Assembly (NCBI GenBank): GCA_045632605.1
Contig: JAZQXA010000097.1
Coordinates: forward strand, 34,019 to 98,018
From: Flemingiibacterium sp045632605
GTDB lineage: Bacteria > Bacillota > Clostridia > Oscillospirales > CAG-272
Direction of reading: 5' to 3'
Length of the DNA stretch: 64,000 nt
Of this stretch, positions 42,842 to 50,998 are shown piece by piece; position 1 is the stretch's first letter, and each line of letters begins with the position of its first letter. Below the pieces are notes generated by a model that searched no databases, had not been told where the DNA came from, and saw nothing but the letters and a program-made list of their open reading frames with translations. The translations under genes and the position numbers were made by a program.

Positions 42842-44715
42842 ACAAATCACGCTTAAAGAAAATTTCGGTTTTAGTTTTAACCTTGATGTTTGCCGCGATT
42901 TTTGCAGTATGCGTTTCTGCTGACGGTGATGCTGTCGTAAACGACGGAAAATTGGACATTTTCAATTTTCTTAAGCTGTTTGGTGGCGTTGCACTTTTCC
43001 TTTTTGGTATGGATTATATGGGCAAGGGACTCGAAAAAAGTGCCGGAAGCTCGCTTGAACGTATTCTCGAAAGACTCACCAGCAATCCTATAAAGGGTGT
43101 TCTGCTCGGTGCTATAGTAACTGCGGTTATTCAATCGTCCGGTGCAACAACGGTCATGGTTGTCGGTTTCGTTAACTCCGGAATCATGAAGCTCACACAG
43201 GCTATCGGTATCATCATGGGTGCAAACATCGGTACTACAGCGACCGCATGGATACTTACTCTCGCAGGCGGCGATGGCGGCGGAGCATGGTATATCGAAA
43301 TATTCAAGGCAAGCAATCTTGCGGCGATATCGGCGTTTGTCGGCATTCTCATGATTATGATCTGCAAGAACAGTCGCAAAAAGGATATCGGTGGTATTTT
43401 CATAGGCTTTGCTGTACTTATGTTCGGTATGACTATGATGACAGATGCACTTGCTCCTCTCAAATATAATCAGGGCTTTGCTGAAATTCTCGCACTCTTT
43501 ACAAATCCCGTCCTCGGTATTCTCGCAGGTGCGATAATTACAACTATTATGCAGTCATCGTCTGCTTCTGTCGGTATCATGCAGGCAATTTCTGCAACCG
43601 GAGCACTCTCATTCGGCGCGGCAATTCCGATGATTATGGGACAGAATATCGGAAGCACGACTACAGCAATGATTTCGACCATCGGTGCCGGAAAAAATGC
43701 AAAGCGTACTGCGGCGGTTCATTTCTACTTCAATGTAATCGGAACTGCAATATTCCTCATTGCTTACTATACGCTTGATGCGATTTTTGATTTCGGACTT
43801 GATAAGGTACAGATTAATTCCACAACGATTGCGATAACTCATACTTTATTTAATATATCAACGACTATTTTGCTGCTTCCGTTCTATAAGCTTCTCGGAA
43901 AGCTTGCAGAGCTCACTATACGTGATTCTGCAGATAAAGTACAGATTAATGCGACAGATGACCATCCGCTTTTAGACGAGCGCTTTCTCCAGACTCCCTC
44001 GTTTGCGCTTGAACAGTGTGTAACCGTAATGAGCAAAATGGCAGAGTTGTCGGTTGACAGTATCAATATGGCGATGGATCTCGTTGAAAAGTATACCGAC
44101 GACGAGGGCGATGAAATTCGTGCGATTGAAAATGAGGTTGATAAGTATGAGGACAGACTCGGTACTTATCTTGTCAAGCTGTCCTCGAAGAATCTTTCAA
44201 TTGAAGATTCCAAAACCGCTACACGTCTTCTCCATAATATAGGCGACCTTGAGCGTATCAGCGACCATGCGGTTAACATTCAGGAAGCCGCAAAGGAAAT
44301 GAGCGAAAAGGGAATTACGTTTTCACCGGAAGCACAAAATGAGCTTCGCATAATTTCGATGGCTCTTTCGGAAATTCTTACCCTCACAGTGGATGCTCTT
44401 ATCAGAAACGATCTTCATGCTGCAACTCATGTTGAACCGCTTGAGCAGGTTATTGATGACCTTAAAGATAAAATCCGCGAAAAGCACATCGACCGTCTGC
44501 AGGGCGGAAAGTGTACCATTGAGCTTGGCTTCATACTCTCTGATCTGCTTACAAATTACGAGCGTGTATCCGACCATTGCTCCAACATTGCTGCTTGTAT
44601 GATAAAGGCGGCAGAGCAGTCTTACGATATGCACAAATATCTGTCTGATCTCAAGAGCGAGCACTCTTTCATGGACGAATACCGTGCTTGTTCGGCAAAG
44701 TATGCCATAGATTAA
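42838..44715 (+). CDS. Na/Pi cotransporter family protein with PhoU-like domain
   Basis: A 625-residue membrane protein. A first hydrophobic segment (signal-like, about 8-27) is followed by two Na/Pi cotransport repeats. Their QSSGATT (about 102) and QSSSASV (about 241) motifs form the substrate site. A cytoplasmic C-terminal PhoU-type helical domain (about 395-610) follows. It imports phosphate with Na ions or, in some relatives, controls its release. The start ATG overlaps the kinase stop. It shares an operon with the response regulator and kinase, which supports a phosphate circuit. Its stop abuts the converging deacetylase gene with no gap. Confidence 0.92.
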   Translation: MNKSRLKKISVLVLTLMFAAIFAVCVSADGDAVVNDGKLDIFNFLKLFGGVALFLFGMDYMGKGLEKSAGSSLERILERLTSNPIKGVLLGAIVTAVIQSSGATTVMVVGFVNSGIMKLTQAIGIIMGANIGTTATAWILTLAGGDGGGAWYIEIFKASNLAAISAFVGILMIMICKNSRKKDIGGIFIGFAVLMFGMTMMTDALAPLKYNQGFAEILALFTNPVLGILAGAIITTIMQSSSASVGIMQAISATGALSFGAAIPMIMGQNIGSTTTAMISTIGAGKNAKRTAAVHFYFNVIGTAIFLIAYYTLDAIFDFGLDKVQINSTTIAITHTLFNISTTILLLPFYKLLGKLAELTIRDSADKVQINATDDHPLLDERFLQTPSFALEQCVTVMSKMAELSVDSINMAMDLVEKYTDDEGDEIRAIENEVDKYEDRLGTYLVKLSSKNLSIEDSKTATRLLHNIGDLERISDHAVNIQEAAKEMSEKGITFSPEAQNELRIISMALSEILTLTVDALIRNDLHAATHVEPLEQVIDDLKDKIREKHIDRLQGGKCTIELGFILSDLLTNYERVSDHCSNIAACMIKAAEQSYDMHKYLSDLKSEHSFMDEYRACSAKYAID

Positions 44716-45396
44716 TTATTCAACTGAAAATATCAGATCTGAAACGGTTACGAATTCGTAACCGTTTTCTATTAGTTTCGGAATAAATTGCCGCAGAGCA
44801 TCGGGGGTTGGACTTTCGCCACCGATGAAATCATGACAGAGAATAATCGAACCGGATTCGGTGTTGTTAAGCACCGTTTCGACAATTTTATCTGTTGGAG
44901 TATGCGCCCAGTCACGAGTGTCAACTGTCCAGAGTATTACTTCGTAGTCGAGCTTCCCGGCAACACGCAATAGATTTTCGCCGTATTTTCCCTCAGGTGG
45001 ACGTAAAAGTGTAGGTCGGTATTCAGCAAGTTCATATAAAAATTCTTCTGTAGCTGAAATTTCATCTTCAAGTGATTTGTCGGATAACAGCGTGAGATGT
45101 GCGTGTGACCATGTGTGACTTGCAACCTCGTGTCCCTCTGATATTTCGCGGAGAATAATGTCAGGGTACCTTTCGGCAAGCTGTCCGACGACGAAGAATG
45201 TTGCCTTGATATTATACTCTTTCAGAATATCGAGAATTTCAGCAGTGTATTTATAGTGCGGTCCGTCGTCGAATGTCAGGGCGATACGTTTTTCGGCGTT
45301 TTCACAGGAAAAATACACATCTGCCATCTGTTCATCCGCACGAAGCGGCAGGAGTACGAGCAGTACTGCAAACAGTGAAATTATTAGCCGCCGCAT
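44716..45396 (-). CDS. Polysaccharide deacetylase (NodB domain), exported
   Basis: A 226-residue protein with an N-terminal signal peptide (about 1-20). NodB motif 1 is TFDDGPHY (about 40-47) with the catalytic Asp and metal Asp. Motif 2 is SHTWSHAHL (about 96-104), with the metal-binding His pair. LRPPEGKYG (about 140) is motif 3 and LCHDF motif 5. It should remove acetyl groups from peptidoglycan or another N-acetylated glycan at the cell surface. Its first 13 bases overlap the end of the upstream deacetylase, so the two are coupled. Confidence 0.9.
   Translation of the reverse strand: MRRLIISLFAVLLVLLPLRADEQMADVYFSCENAEKRIALTFDDGPHYKYTAEILDILKEYNIKATFFVVGQLAERYPDIILREISEGHEVASHTWSHAHLTLLSDKSLEDEISATEEFLYELAEYRPTLLRPPEGKYGENLLRVAGKLDYEVILWTVDTRDWAHTPTDKIVETVLNNTESGSIILCHDFIGGESPTPDALRQFIPKLIENGYEFVTVSDLIFSVE
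44742..44772 (+). terminator. Terminator of the Na/Pi transporter operon inside the opposing gene
   Basis: AAACGGTTACGAA (44742-44754) is followed directly by its exact reverse complement (44755-44767), a 26-bp perfect palindrome, then TTCTATT. It lies within the last codons of the minus-strand deacetylase and 26 bases past the transporter stop. Read on the plus strand it folds as a hairpin with a small AATT loop and a T-rich tail. Confidence 0.65.
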
Positions 45397-46160
45397 AATT
45401 CACTAACTGAGGCAAAGCGATAGCCGTGTGACTCGAGTATGGTCAAAAATTCATCGAGTATTGTTGCATTGGTTTCGGATGTCGGATGCAGTAAGAGAAT
45501 TTCGCCGTTATGCAGGCGGTCAGTCAGCTTTTTTAATGCAGATGCGGGGCTTGGCTGATTTTTGTTGTCCCAATCGGCGTATGCACAGCTCCAGAAAACT
45601 GTTTTATATCCCATGTCCGACAAAATTTCCATGTTTGATTTTGAGAAGCATCCTTCCGGCGGACGGTAGAGCTTTGCCATAGTGCCGCCGGTCAAATCGG
45701 TGCAGAGTTTTTCGAGCCCGTAAAGCTCACTCTCAAATGCTGCACGGTCGGCGCTTGACATATTTTTATGCGACATTGTGTGATTAGCGACAGTGTGTCC
45801 CTCGTCAAACATTCGCTTTACAAGATCGGTATTGCCTGTTATAACGTGCTCGAGGATGAAAAATGTTCCGGGAGCGTTGTGCTTTTTTAATATATCGAGA
45901 GTTTTTGTAACGTTGCCGTTTTCGTATCCGACGTCGAATGTGAGGTAGATTACCTTGTCTGCAGAGTCGTCGCCGTGGAGCCGGTCAATATATATGCCCC
46001 CATAATCTTCAATGAATGAAAATTCATTCGGAATCGGCGGCTGGGTGTGCGCGCTGTTATATTTGCAGTACCAGCGAAGCTCGTTTGTTTCTGCTCCGAG
46101 GGGCAAGATAAATGTCAGCAAAAGCAAAATGCTTGCGGTTGTTTTTATGATTTTTTTCAA
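45384..46160 (-). CDS. PdaA-like polysaccharide deacetylase
   Basis: A 258-residue exported protein with a signal peptide (about 1-23). The NodB motif 1 reads TFDVGYENG (about 74-82), the form typical of PdaA, which prepares muramic acid for delta-lactam formation in spore cortex. Motif 2 HTMSHKNM (about 128-135) and motif 3 RPPEGCFS (about 166) are intact. N-terminal WYCKYNSAHTQPPIP also resembles PdaA proteins. The start is a TTG at 46158-46160 with AAAGGA 9 bases upstream. A cortex role is inferred; sporulation of the host is not proven by this window. Confidence 0.88.
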   Translation of the reverse strand: MKKIIKTTASILLLLTFILPLGAETNELRWYCKYNSAHTQPPIPNEFSFIEDYGGIYIDRLHGDDSADKVIYLTFDVGYENGNVTKTLDILKKHNAPGTFFILEHVITGNTDLVKRMFDEGHTVANHTMSHKNMSSADRAAFESELYGLEKLCTDLTGGTMAKLYRPPEGCFSKSNMEILSDMGYKTVFWSCAYADWDNKNQPSPASALKKLTDRLHNGEILLLHPTSETNATILDEFLTILESHGYRFASVSELCGG

Positions 46161-46262
46161 AATTATCAGTCCTTTCTGATGACAGATTCTGTATGCATCG
46201 GTGTATGTCGAAATTCACATTGCAGCATAATATAATTTACTCAACTTTTTTAAAAAATAACC

Positions 46263-46291
46263 TTGATTTTTCTGCGCCGATAGGGTATAAT
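46263..46291 (+). promoter_or_regulatory. Upstream promoter before argG
   Basis: TTGATT (46263-46268), 17-base spacer, TATAAT (46286-46291). It would give a transcript that starts near 46298 and carries a 200-base leader. The 337-base gap 46161-46497 holds this promoter, a stem-forming element, ARG boxes and a second promoter. Confidence 0.6.
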
Positions 46292-46300
46292 ATAATATAG

Positions 46301-46386
46301 TATTCAAAAGCTTCCTGGAAAGCGAAAATTTTGCATAAACTGCGGCTGTATACACGGTTTTTATACATATTTATGACTTTTGAATA
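46301..46386 (+). ncRNA. Unassigned element closed by a 10-bp stem upstream of argG
   Basis: TATTCAAAAG (46301-46310) is exactly complementary to CTTTTGAATA (46377-46386) and encloses 66 bases. Inside are small pairing options (CTTCC with GGAAAG; GCGAAAATTTTGC). The closed-stem layout resembles a riboswitch aptamer, but I do not recognise the class. It starts at the expected 5' end of the upstream promoter's transcript. Confidence 0.35.
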
Positions 46387-46397
46387 AAAGAATTTGA

Positions 46398-46411
46398 TGA
46401 ATAATTATACA
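46398..46411. promoter_or_regulatory. ARG box (ArgR/AhrC operator) upstream of argG
   Basis: TGAATAATTATACA fits TGNATWWWWATNCA exactly. It lies 19 bases before the -35 box of the argG promoter. A second site with one extra base in the centre, TGTATAATATATGCA (46451-46465), covers the -10 box. Two such boxes are usual for cooperative arginine repression. argR is not in the window. Confidence 0.7.
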
Positions 46412-46429
46412 TCTTATGCATCTAAAGAC

Positions 46430-46458
46430 TTGAATTTATGCATTTGAAGGTGTATAAT
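46430..46458 (+). promoter_or_regulatory. argG operon promoter
   Basis: TTGAAT (46430-46435), 17-base spacer, TATAAT (46453-46458). The -10 box is part of the downstream ARG-box-like sequence, so repressor binding would exclude polymerase. Confidence 0.8.
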
Positions 46459-46497
46459 ATATGCATAAATAAAAAACACAAAAAAGAGGTACATATC

Positions 46498-47721
46498 ATG
46501 GATAAGAAAAACATTAAAAAAGTAGTTCTTGCATATTCGGGCGGACTTGATACTTCTATTATCATTCCGTGGCTGAAAGAAAACTATAACAACTGCGAGG
46601 TTATCGCTGTTTCCGGTGACGTTGGTCAGGGAACCGAGCTTGACGGTCTTGAAGAAAAGGCTATAAAGACCGGTGCTTCCAAGCTTTATATCGAAGACTT
46701 AAAGCAGGATTATATCGAAAATTACATCTGGCCCTGCCTTAAGGCTGATGCAAAATATGAGGATTATCTGCTCGGTACTTCTCACGCTCGTCCCTGCATT
46801 GCAAAGCGACTTGTTGAGATCGCACTTGCTGAAGGTGCAGATGCAATCTGCCATGGCTGTACCGGTAAGGGTAACGTCCAGGTTCGTTTCGAGCTTACTA
46901 TAAAGGCGTTTGCTCCCGATATGGCAATTATAGCTCCCTGGCGTGAGTGGGATATCAAGTCCCGTGACGAGGAGATTGACTATGCGGAAGCACACAACAT
47001 TCCTCTTAAAATAAACCGTGAAACCAACTACAGTAAGGACAAGAACCTCTGGCATCTTTCGCATGAAGGTCTTGACCTCGAATCTCCTGCAAACGAGCCG
47101 CAGTACAATAAGGAAGGCTTCCTTGAACTCGGTGTATCGCCCGAGCAGGCTCCCGATAAGCCCACTTATGTAACCATCCACTTTGAAAAGGGTGTTCCCA
47201 CAGCAATCGACGGCAAGGCAATGGGTGCTGTTGAGCTTGTTACCGCTCTTAATGAAATTGGCGGTGCAAACGGCATCGGTCTTCTTGATATCGTAGAAAA
47301 CCGTCTTGTCGGTATGAAGAGCCGCGGTGTTTATGAAACTCCCGCAGGAACAATACTCTATAAGGCTCACAATGTTCTCGAAACAATCTGCCTTGATAAA
47401 GAAACATTCCACTTTATGCAGGCTCAGATCGCTCCGAAGATGGCTGACCTTACATACAACGGTCAGTGGTTTACACCTTTACGTGAGGCACTCTGCGCAT
47501 TCGTAGACAAGGTTAACGAAACTGTTACCGGTGACGTTACTCTGAAGCTCTATAAGGGCAATATCATCAATGCCGGCGTAACCTCTCCGTATACCCTCTA
47601 TGATGAGCAGACCGCATCCTTCGGCGAGGATGAGGATTACAACCAGGCTGATGCGGCAGGATTTATCAATCTGTTCGGTCTGCCGATAAAGGTTAAGGCA
47701 AAGCTCGACTCCAAGAGATAA
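46498..47721 (+). CDS. argG: Argininosuccinate synthase
   Basis: A 407-residue enzyme that joins citrulline and aspartate with ATP. The PP-loop AYSGGLDTS is at residues 12-20; TGKGNVQVRFE (about 119-129) and ETNYSKDKNLW (about 178-188) are typical ArgG segments. I start it at the ATG at 46498 with AAAGAGGT upstream; the frame from 46438 would run through the promoter. First gene of the arginine cluster. A terminator separates it from argH, so its output may exceed that of the later genes. Confidence 0.97.
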   Translation: MDKKNIKKVVLAYSGGLDTSIIIPWLKENYNNCEVIAVSGDVGQGTELDGLEEKAIKTGASKLYIEDLKQDYIENYIWPCLKADAKYEDYLLGTSHARPCIAKRLVEIALAEGADAICHGCTGKGNVQVRFELTIKAFAPDMAIIAPWREWDIKSRDEEIDYAEAHNIPLKINRETNYSKDKNLWHLSHEGLDLESPANEPQYNKEGFLELGVSPEQAPDKPTYVTIHFEKGVPTAIDGKAMGAVELVTALNEIGGANGIGLLDIVENRLVGMKSRGVYETPAGTILYKAHNVLETICLDKETFHFMQAQIAPKMADLTYNGQWFTPLREALCAFVDKVNETVTGDVTLKLYKGNIINAGVTSPYTLYDEQTASFGEDEDYNQADAAGFINLFGLPIKVKAKLDSKR

Positions 47722-47748
47722 TTTATAATTTACGCAAAAACCAATACC

Positions 47749-47789
47749 GCTTGGGAGGAGAATATCTTCTCCCAAGCATACGTTTTTTA
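47749..47789 (+). terminator. Terminator between argG and argH
   Basis: A 13-bp stem (47749-47761 with 47765-47777, one G-U pair), loop ATA, with a T run from 47783. Some read-through must feed argH unless a separate promoter exists; I saw no good promoter in the short gap. Confidence 0.88.
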
Positions 47790-47802
47790 TTATAACATAA
47801 CG

Positions 47803-47834
47803 AAAGGATGCAGGAGATTCCTGCTTTGTGATTT
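47803..47834 (+). promoter_or_regulatory. Shine-Dalgarno and start codon separated by a hairpin (argH)
   Basis: AAAGGA (47803-47808) is 26 bases from the ATG at 47835. Between them GCAGGA (47810-47815) pairs with TCCTGC (47819-47824) around a GAT loop. Folding gives an effective spacing of about 11. The hairpin hides a second AGGAG. The protein start is certain because MKLWQGRF is the conserved ArgH N-terminus. Confidence 0.6.
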
Positions 47835-49214
47835 ATGAAACTCTGGCAAGGACGCTTTAAAAAAGATGTCGATTCACGCGTTAACGACTTTAATTCTTCA
47901 ATCTCCTTTGACGGACGTATGTACCGTCAGGACATAACCGGTTCAATTGCACACGCCACAATGCTCGGTGAGTGCGGAATTATTGAAAAGAGCGAATCGG
48001 AGAAGATTGTTGCGGCGCTTCGTGAAATTCTCGCTGATATCGAGGAAGGAAAGGTTGAGTTTTCCATTGACGCCGAGGATATCCATATGAATATCGAAAC
48101 AATTCTGACGAGCCGTATCGGTGACACCGGTAAGAGGCTTCACACGGCAAGAAGCCGTAACGACCAGGTTGCGCTCGATGTTCGTATGTATCTGCTCGAC
48201 GAAATAGGAGAGATAAAGGCGCGTATTCTCGATTTACTCGGTGCTATAAGCGAAAAAGCGAAGCTTCACACCGATACGGTAATGGCAGGATACACACATC
48301 TTCAGCGTGCACAGCCGGTTACATTCGCTCACTATATTCTTGCGTATGCACAGATGCTCATGCGTGACTATGACCGTATTTCGGATACTGAACGCCGCAC
48401 TGCTGTTATGCCGCTTGGCTCGGGTGCGCTCGCTTCTACCACATATCCGATAAACCGTGAGCGCGTTGCCGAATTGCTCGGCTTCCCGAAAGTGACCGAA
48501 AACTCAATTGACGGTGTTTCAGACAGAGATTTTGTGCTTGAGCTTGCATCCGACCTTTCACTTCTCATGATGCACATGAGCCGTTTTTCGGAGGAGATAA
48601 TCCTCTGGTGCTCGTCTGAATTCGGATTTATTGAGCTTGACGACGCATTTTCAACCGGCTCGTCAATCATGCCGCAGAAGAAAAACCCCGATGTTGCCGA
48701 GCTTGTACGCGGCAAAACGGGCAGAGTATACGGCGATATGATGGCGCTTTACTCGATGATGAAATCCCTGCCGCTTGCATACAACAAGGATATGCAGGAG
48801 GACAAGGAAGCGATTTTTGATGCCATTGACAATACGCTTATTTCGCTCGAAGTATTTACATCGATGTTCGCAACAATGACTGTTCGTGCAGACAGACTTC
48901 GCCGTGCGGCGGCACAGGGCTTCATAAATGCTACTGACTGTGCGGATTATCTTGTTAAAAAAGGTATGCCGTTCAGAGATGCTTACAAGGTTTCGGGCAC
49001 GCTCGTTGCCTACTGTATTGACAACGCAAAAACGCTCGAAGAGCTGTCGCTCGATGAATACAAAGCTGTGTGCGATATCTTTGAGGATGATGTTTATGCG
49101 GCAATTGACCTTATGAACTGCGTGAACGGACGTAAGGTTCGCGGAGGCCCCGCAAAGGAATCGGTGCTTTATCAGATAGAGCTTGTTGACAAATTTTTGG
49201 AGGAAAACAAATGA
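47835..49214 (+). CDS. argH: Argininosuccinate lyase
   Basis: A 459-residue enzyme of the fumarase/aspartase superfamily that splits argininosuccinate into arginine and fumarate. The signature loop GSSIMPQKKNPD is at about residues 276-287, with catalytic Ser in it. TARSRNDQVALD (about 105-116) and TDCADYL (about 370) are further family motifs, and HLQRAQPVTFAH (about 156-167) holds the catalytic His. It overlaps argC by 4 bases (ATGA). Confidence 0.97.
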   Translation: MKLWQGRFKKDVDSRVNDFNSSISFDGRMYRQDITGSIAHATMLGECGIIEKSESEKIVAALREILADIEEGKVEFSIDAEDIHMNIETILTSRIGDTGKRLHTARSRNDQVALDVRMYLLDEIGEIKARILDLLGAISEKAKLHTDTVMAGYTHLQRAQPVTFAHYILAYAQMLMRDYDRISDTERRTAVMPLGSGALASTTYPINRERVAELLGFPKVTENSIDGVSDRDFVLELASDLSLLMMHMSRFSEEIILWCSSEFGFIELDDAFSTGSSIMPQKKNPDVAELVRGKTGRVYGDMMALYSMMKSLPLAYNKDMQEDKEAIFDAIDNTLISLEVFTSMFATMTVRADRLRRAAAQGFINATDCADYLVKKGMPFRDAYKVSGTLVAYCIDNAKTLEELSLDEYKAVCDIFEDDVYAAIDLMNCVNGRKVRGGPAKESVLYQIELVDKFLEENK

Positions 49215-50254
49215 TTAAAGTCGGAATAATCGGTGCCACAGGATACGCTGGTGCGGAGCTTGCAAGACTTCTCATAAATCATCCCGAGGTTAAAATCGAA
49301 GCGGTTTCTTCCGTTTCATACGAGGGACAGCGAATTGATGAAATTTATCCGAATCTCAAAGAGGTTCTTCCCATGACGCTTGAGAGCGTTGATGCGATAA
49401 TTCCGCGCTGTGACGTGGTTTTCGCTTCGGTTCCTCACGGCGTTTCCGAGGAAATGGCTGTAAAGTGTCAGGAGGCAAATACGGTTCTTATTGACCTTGG
49501 TGCAGATTTCCGTTTGCATAACGAAGCCGACTATAATAAGTGGTATGGCAAGGAATATAAGCATCCTGAACTTCACAAAAGGGCTGTTTACTGCATCCCC
49601 GAGCTTCATCGCGATGCAATCAAGGATACACCGATAATCGGTAATCCCGGATGTTATCCCACATCAATCTCACTTGCGCTCATGCCGGCAATCAAAGCAG
49701 GTATAATAGACCTATCTCATATAATAATCGATTCTAAGTCCGGTGTTACCGGTGCAGGTCGTGGGCTTACTCAGGGAACACATTATCCCGATACAAACGA
49801 GGCTTTCGCGGCTTACAAGGCAGGTGCACACAGACATACTCCTGAAATTGAGCAGACACTTTCCGAGCTTTCCGGAGAGACTGTAAAGGTCACGTTCGTG
49901 CCGCACCTTCTTCCCGTAAACCGCGGTATTGAATCGACCATTTACGCAACTCTCAACGAAAAGGGAAAAGCTCTCACTTCCGATGAGCTTGACGCAATCT
50001 GGCGTGATATCTACAAGGATGAGCGTTTTGTACGAATCGAAAAGAAAGGCTCATACGCCAACATCAAAAATGTTCGTATGTCCAATATGTGCGATATTTC
50101 GCTTCACCGAGATGAGCACTGCGACACCCTGATAATCTCGTCCTGCATCGACAATATGGTAAAAGGTGCGGCAGGTCAGGCTATACAGAACATGAATATA
50201 CGTTTTGGTTTACCCGAAGCAACGGGACTTACAATGGTTCCGCCGGCATTTTAA
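49211..50254 (+). CDS. argC: N-acetyl-gamma-glutamyl-phosphate reductase
   Basis: A 347-residue NADPH-dependent enzyme, third step of arginine synthesis. The nucleotide motif GATGYAGAEL is at residues 9-18. The catalytic Cys is in GNPGCYPTS (about 146-154), and HRHTPEIEQ (about 210-218) is the conserved His region. GGAGG lies 8 bases before the ATG inside the end of argH, giving tight coupling. Confidence 0.97.
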   Translation: MIKVGIIGATGYAGAELARLLINHPEVKIEAVSSVSYEGQRIDEIYPNLKEVLPMTLESVDAIIPRCDVVFASVPHGVSEEMAVKCQEANTVLIDLGADFRLHNEADYNKWYGKEYKHPELHKRAVYCIPELHRDAIKDTPIIGNPGCYPTSISLALMPAIKAGIIDLSHIIIDSKSGVTGAGRGLTQGTHYPDTNEAFAAYKAGAHRHTPEIEQTLSELSGETVKVTFVPHLLPVNRGIESTIYATLNEKGKALTSDELDAIWRDIYKDERFVRIEKKGSYANIKNVRMSNMCDISLHRDEHCDTLIISSCIDNMVKGAAGQAIQNMNIRFGLPEATGLTMVPPAF

Positions 50255-50257
50255 ATT

Positions 50258-50980
50258 ATGCAGACCGTACTTATAACGGGTGCATCACGTGGAATCGGTC
50301 GGGCAACAGCCGAATATTTCGGTGAGCACGGCTGGCGTGTTATCATCAACTACAATAATTCAGAAAATGAAGCGAAAACTCTCGCAGATAAGATAAACGC
50401 AAACGGCGGCGAGGCGTATATTTTCAAGGCTGACGTCGGAAATGCAGATGAATGTCTGGCACTTGTCGATTATGCGGCTTCAGTCGCAGGCAGGCTTGAT
50501 GTGCTTGTCAACAATGCGGCAATTGATGAAATGTCGCTGTTTTGTGAGCTTTCGCCGGAGCGTGAAAAAAGGCTCTTTGATATTAACCTTTTCGGCACGA
50601 TGAATTGTTCACGTTTTGCGCTCAAGCATATGCTCCGTGAGCACAGCGGAAATATCATTAATGTGTCATCAATCTGGGGTAGAGTCGGTGCATCCTGTGA
50701 GGTTCAGTATTCAACTTCAAAGGCGGCGATTATCGGTTTCACGAAGGCGCTTGCGAAAGAGGTTGCCCCATCGGGTATTCGCGTGAACTGTGTTGCTCCG
50801 GGTGTTATTGACACCGATATGAACAATAATGTTTCACCTGAAGATATGTTGGCGTTCTGTGAGGATGTTCCGATGTGTCGGATGGGCACGCCGCGAGAGG
50901 TTGCGGAATGTATATATTTTCTCTCAAATGCCACATACGTCACGGGACAGGTTCTCGGCATTGACGGCGGTTTGATTTAA
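50258..50980 (+). CDS. Short-chain dehydrogenase/reductase (FabG-like) inside the arg cluster
   Basis: A 240-residue Rossmann-fold oxidoreductase. TGASRGIGRA (about 7-16) binds NAD(P), NNAA (about 88) is the structural motif, and Ser/Tyr/Lys lie in VSSIWGRVG...YSTSKAA (about 136-158). GQVLGIDGGLI at the end is the usual FabG-type tail. Its substrate is unknown; no fatty-acid genes are near. It begins 3 bases after argC and lacks a strong ribosome site, so it is probably translated by coupling. No arginine-pathway role is known for this family. Confidence 0.88.
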   Translation: MQTVLITGASRGIGRATAEYFGEHGWRVIINYNNSENEAKTLADKINANGGEAYIFKADVGNADECLALVDYAASVAGRLDVLVNNAAIDEMSLFCELSPEREKRLFDINLFGTMNCSRFALKHMLREHSGNIINVSSIWGRVGASCEVQYSTSKAAIIGFTKALAKEVAPSGIRVNCVAPGVIDTDMNNNVSPEDMLAFCEDVPMCRMGTPREVAECIYFLSNATYVTGQVLGIDGGLI

Positions 50981-50998
50981 CAGAAAGGACATAAAATT

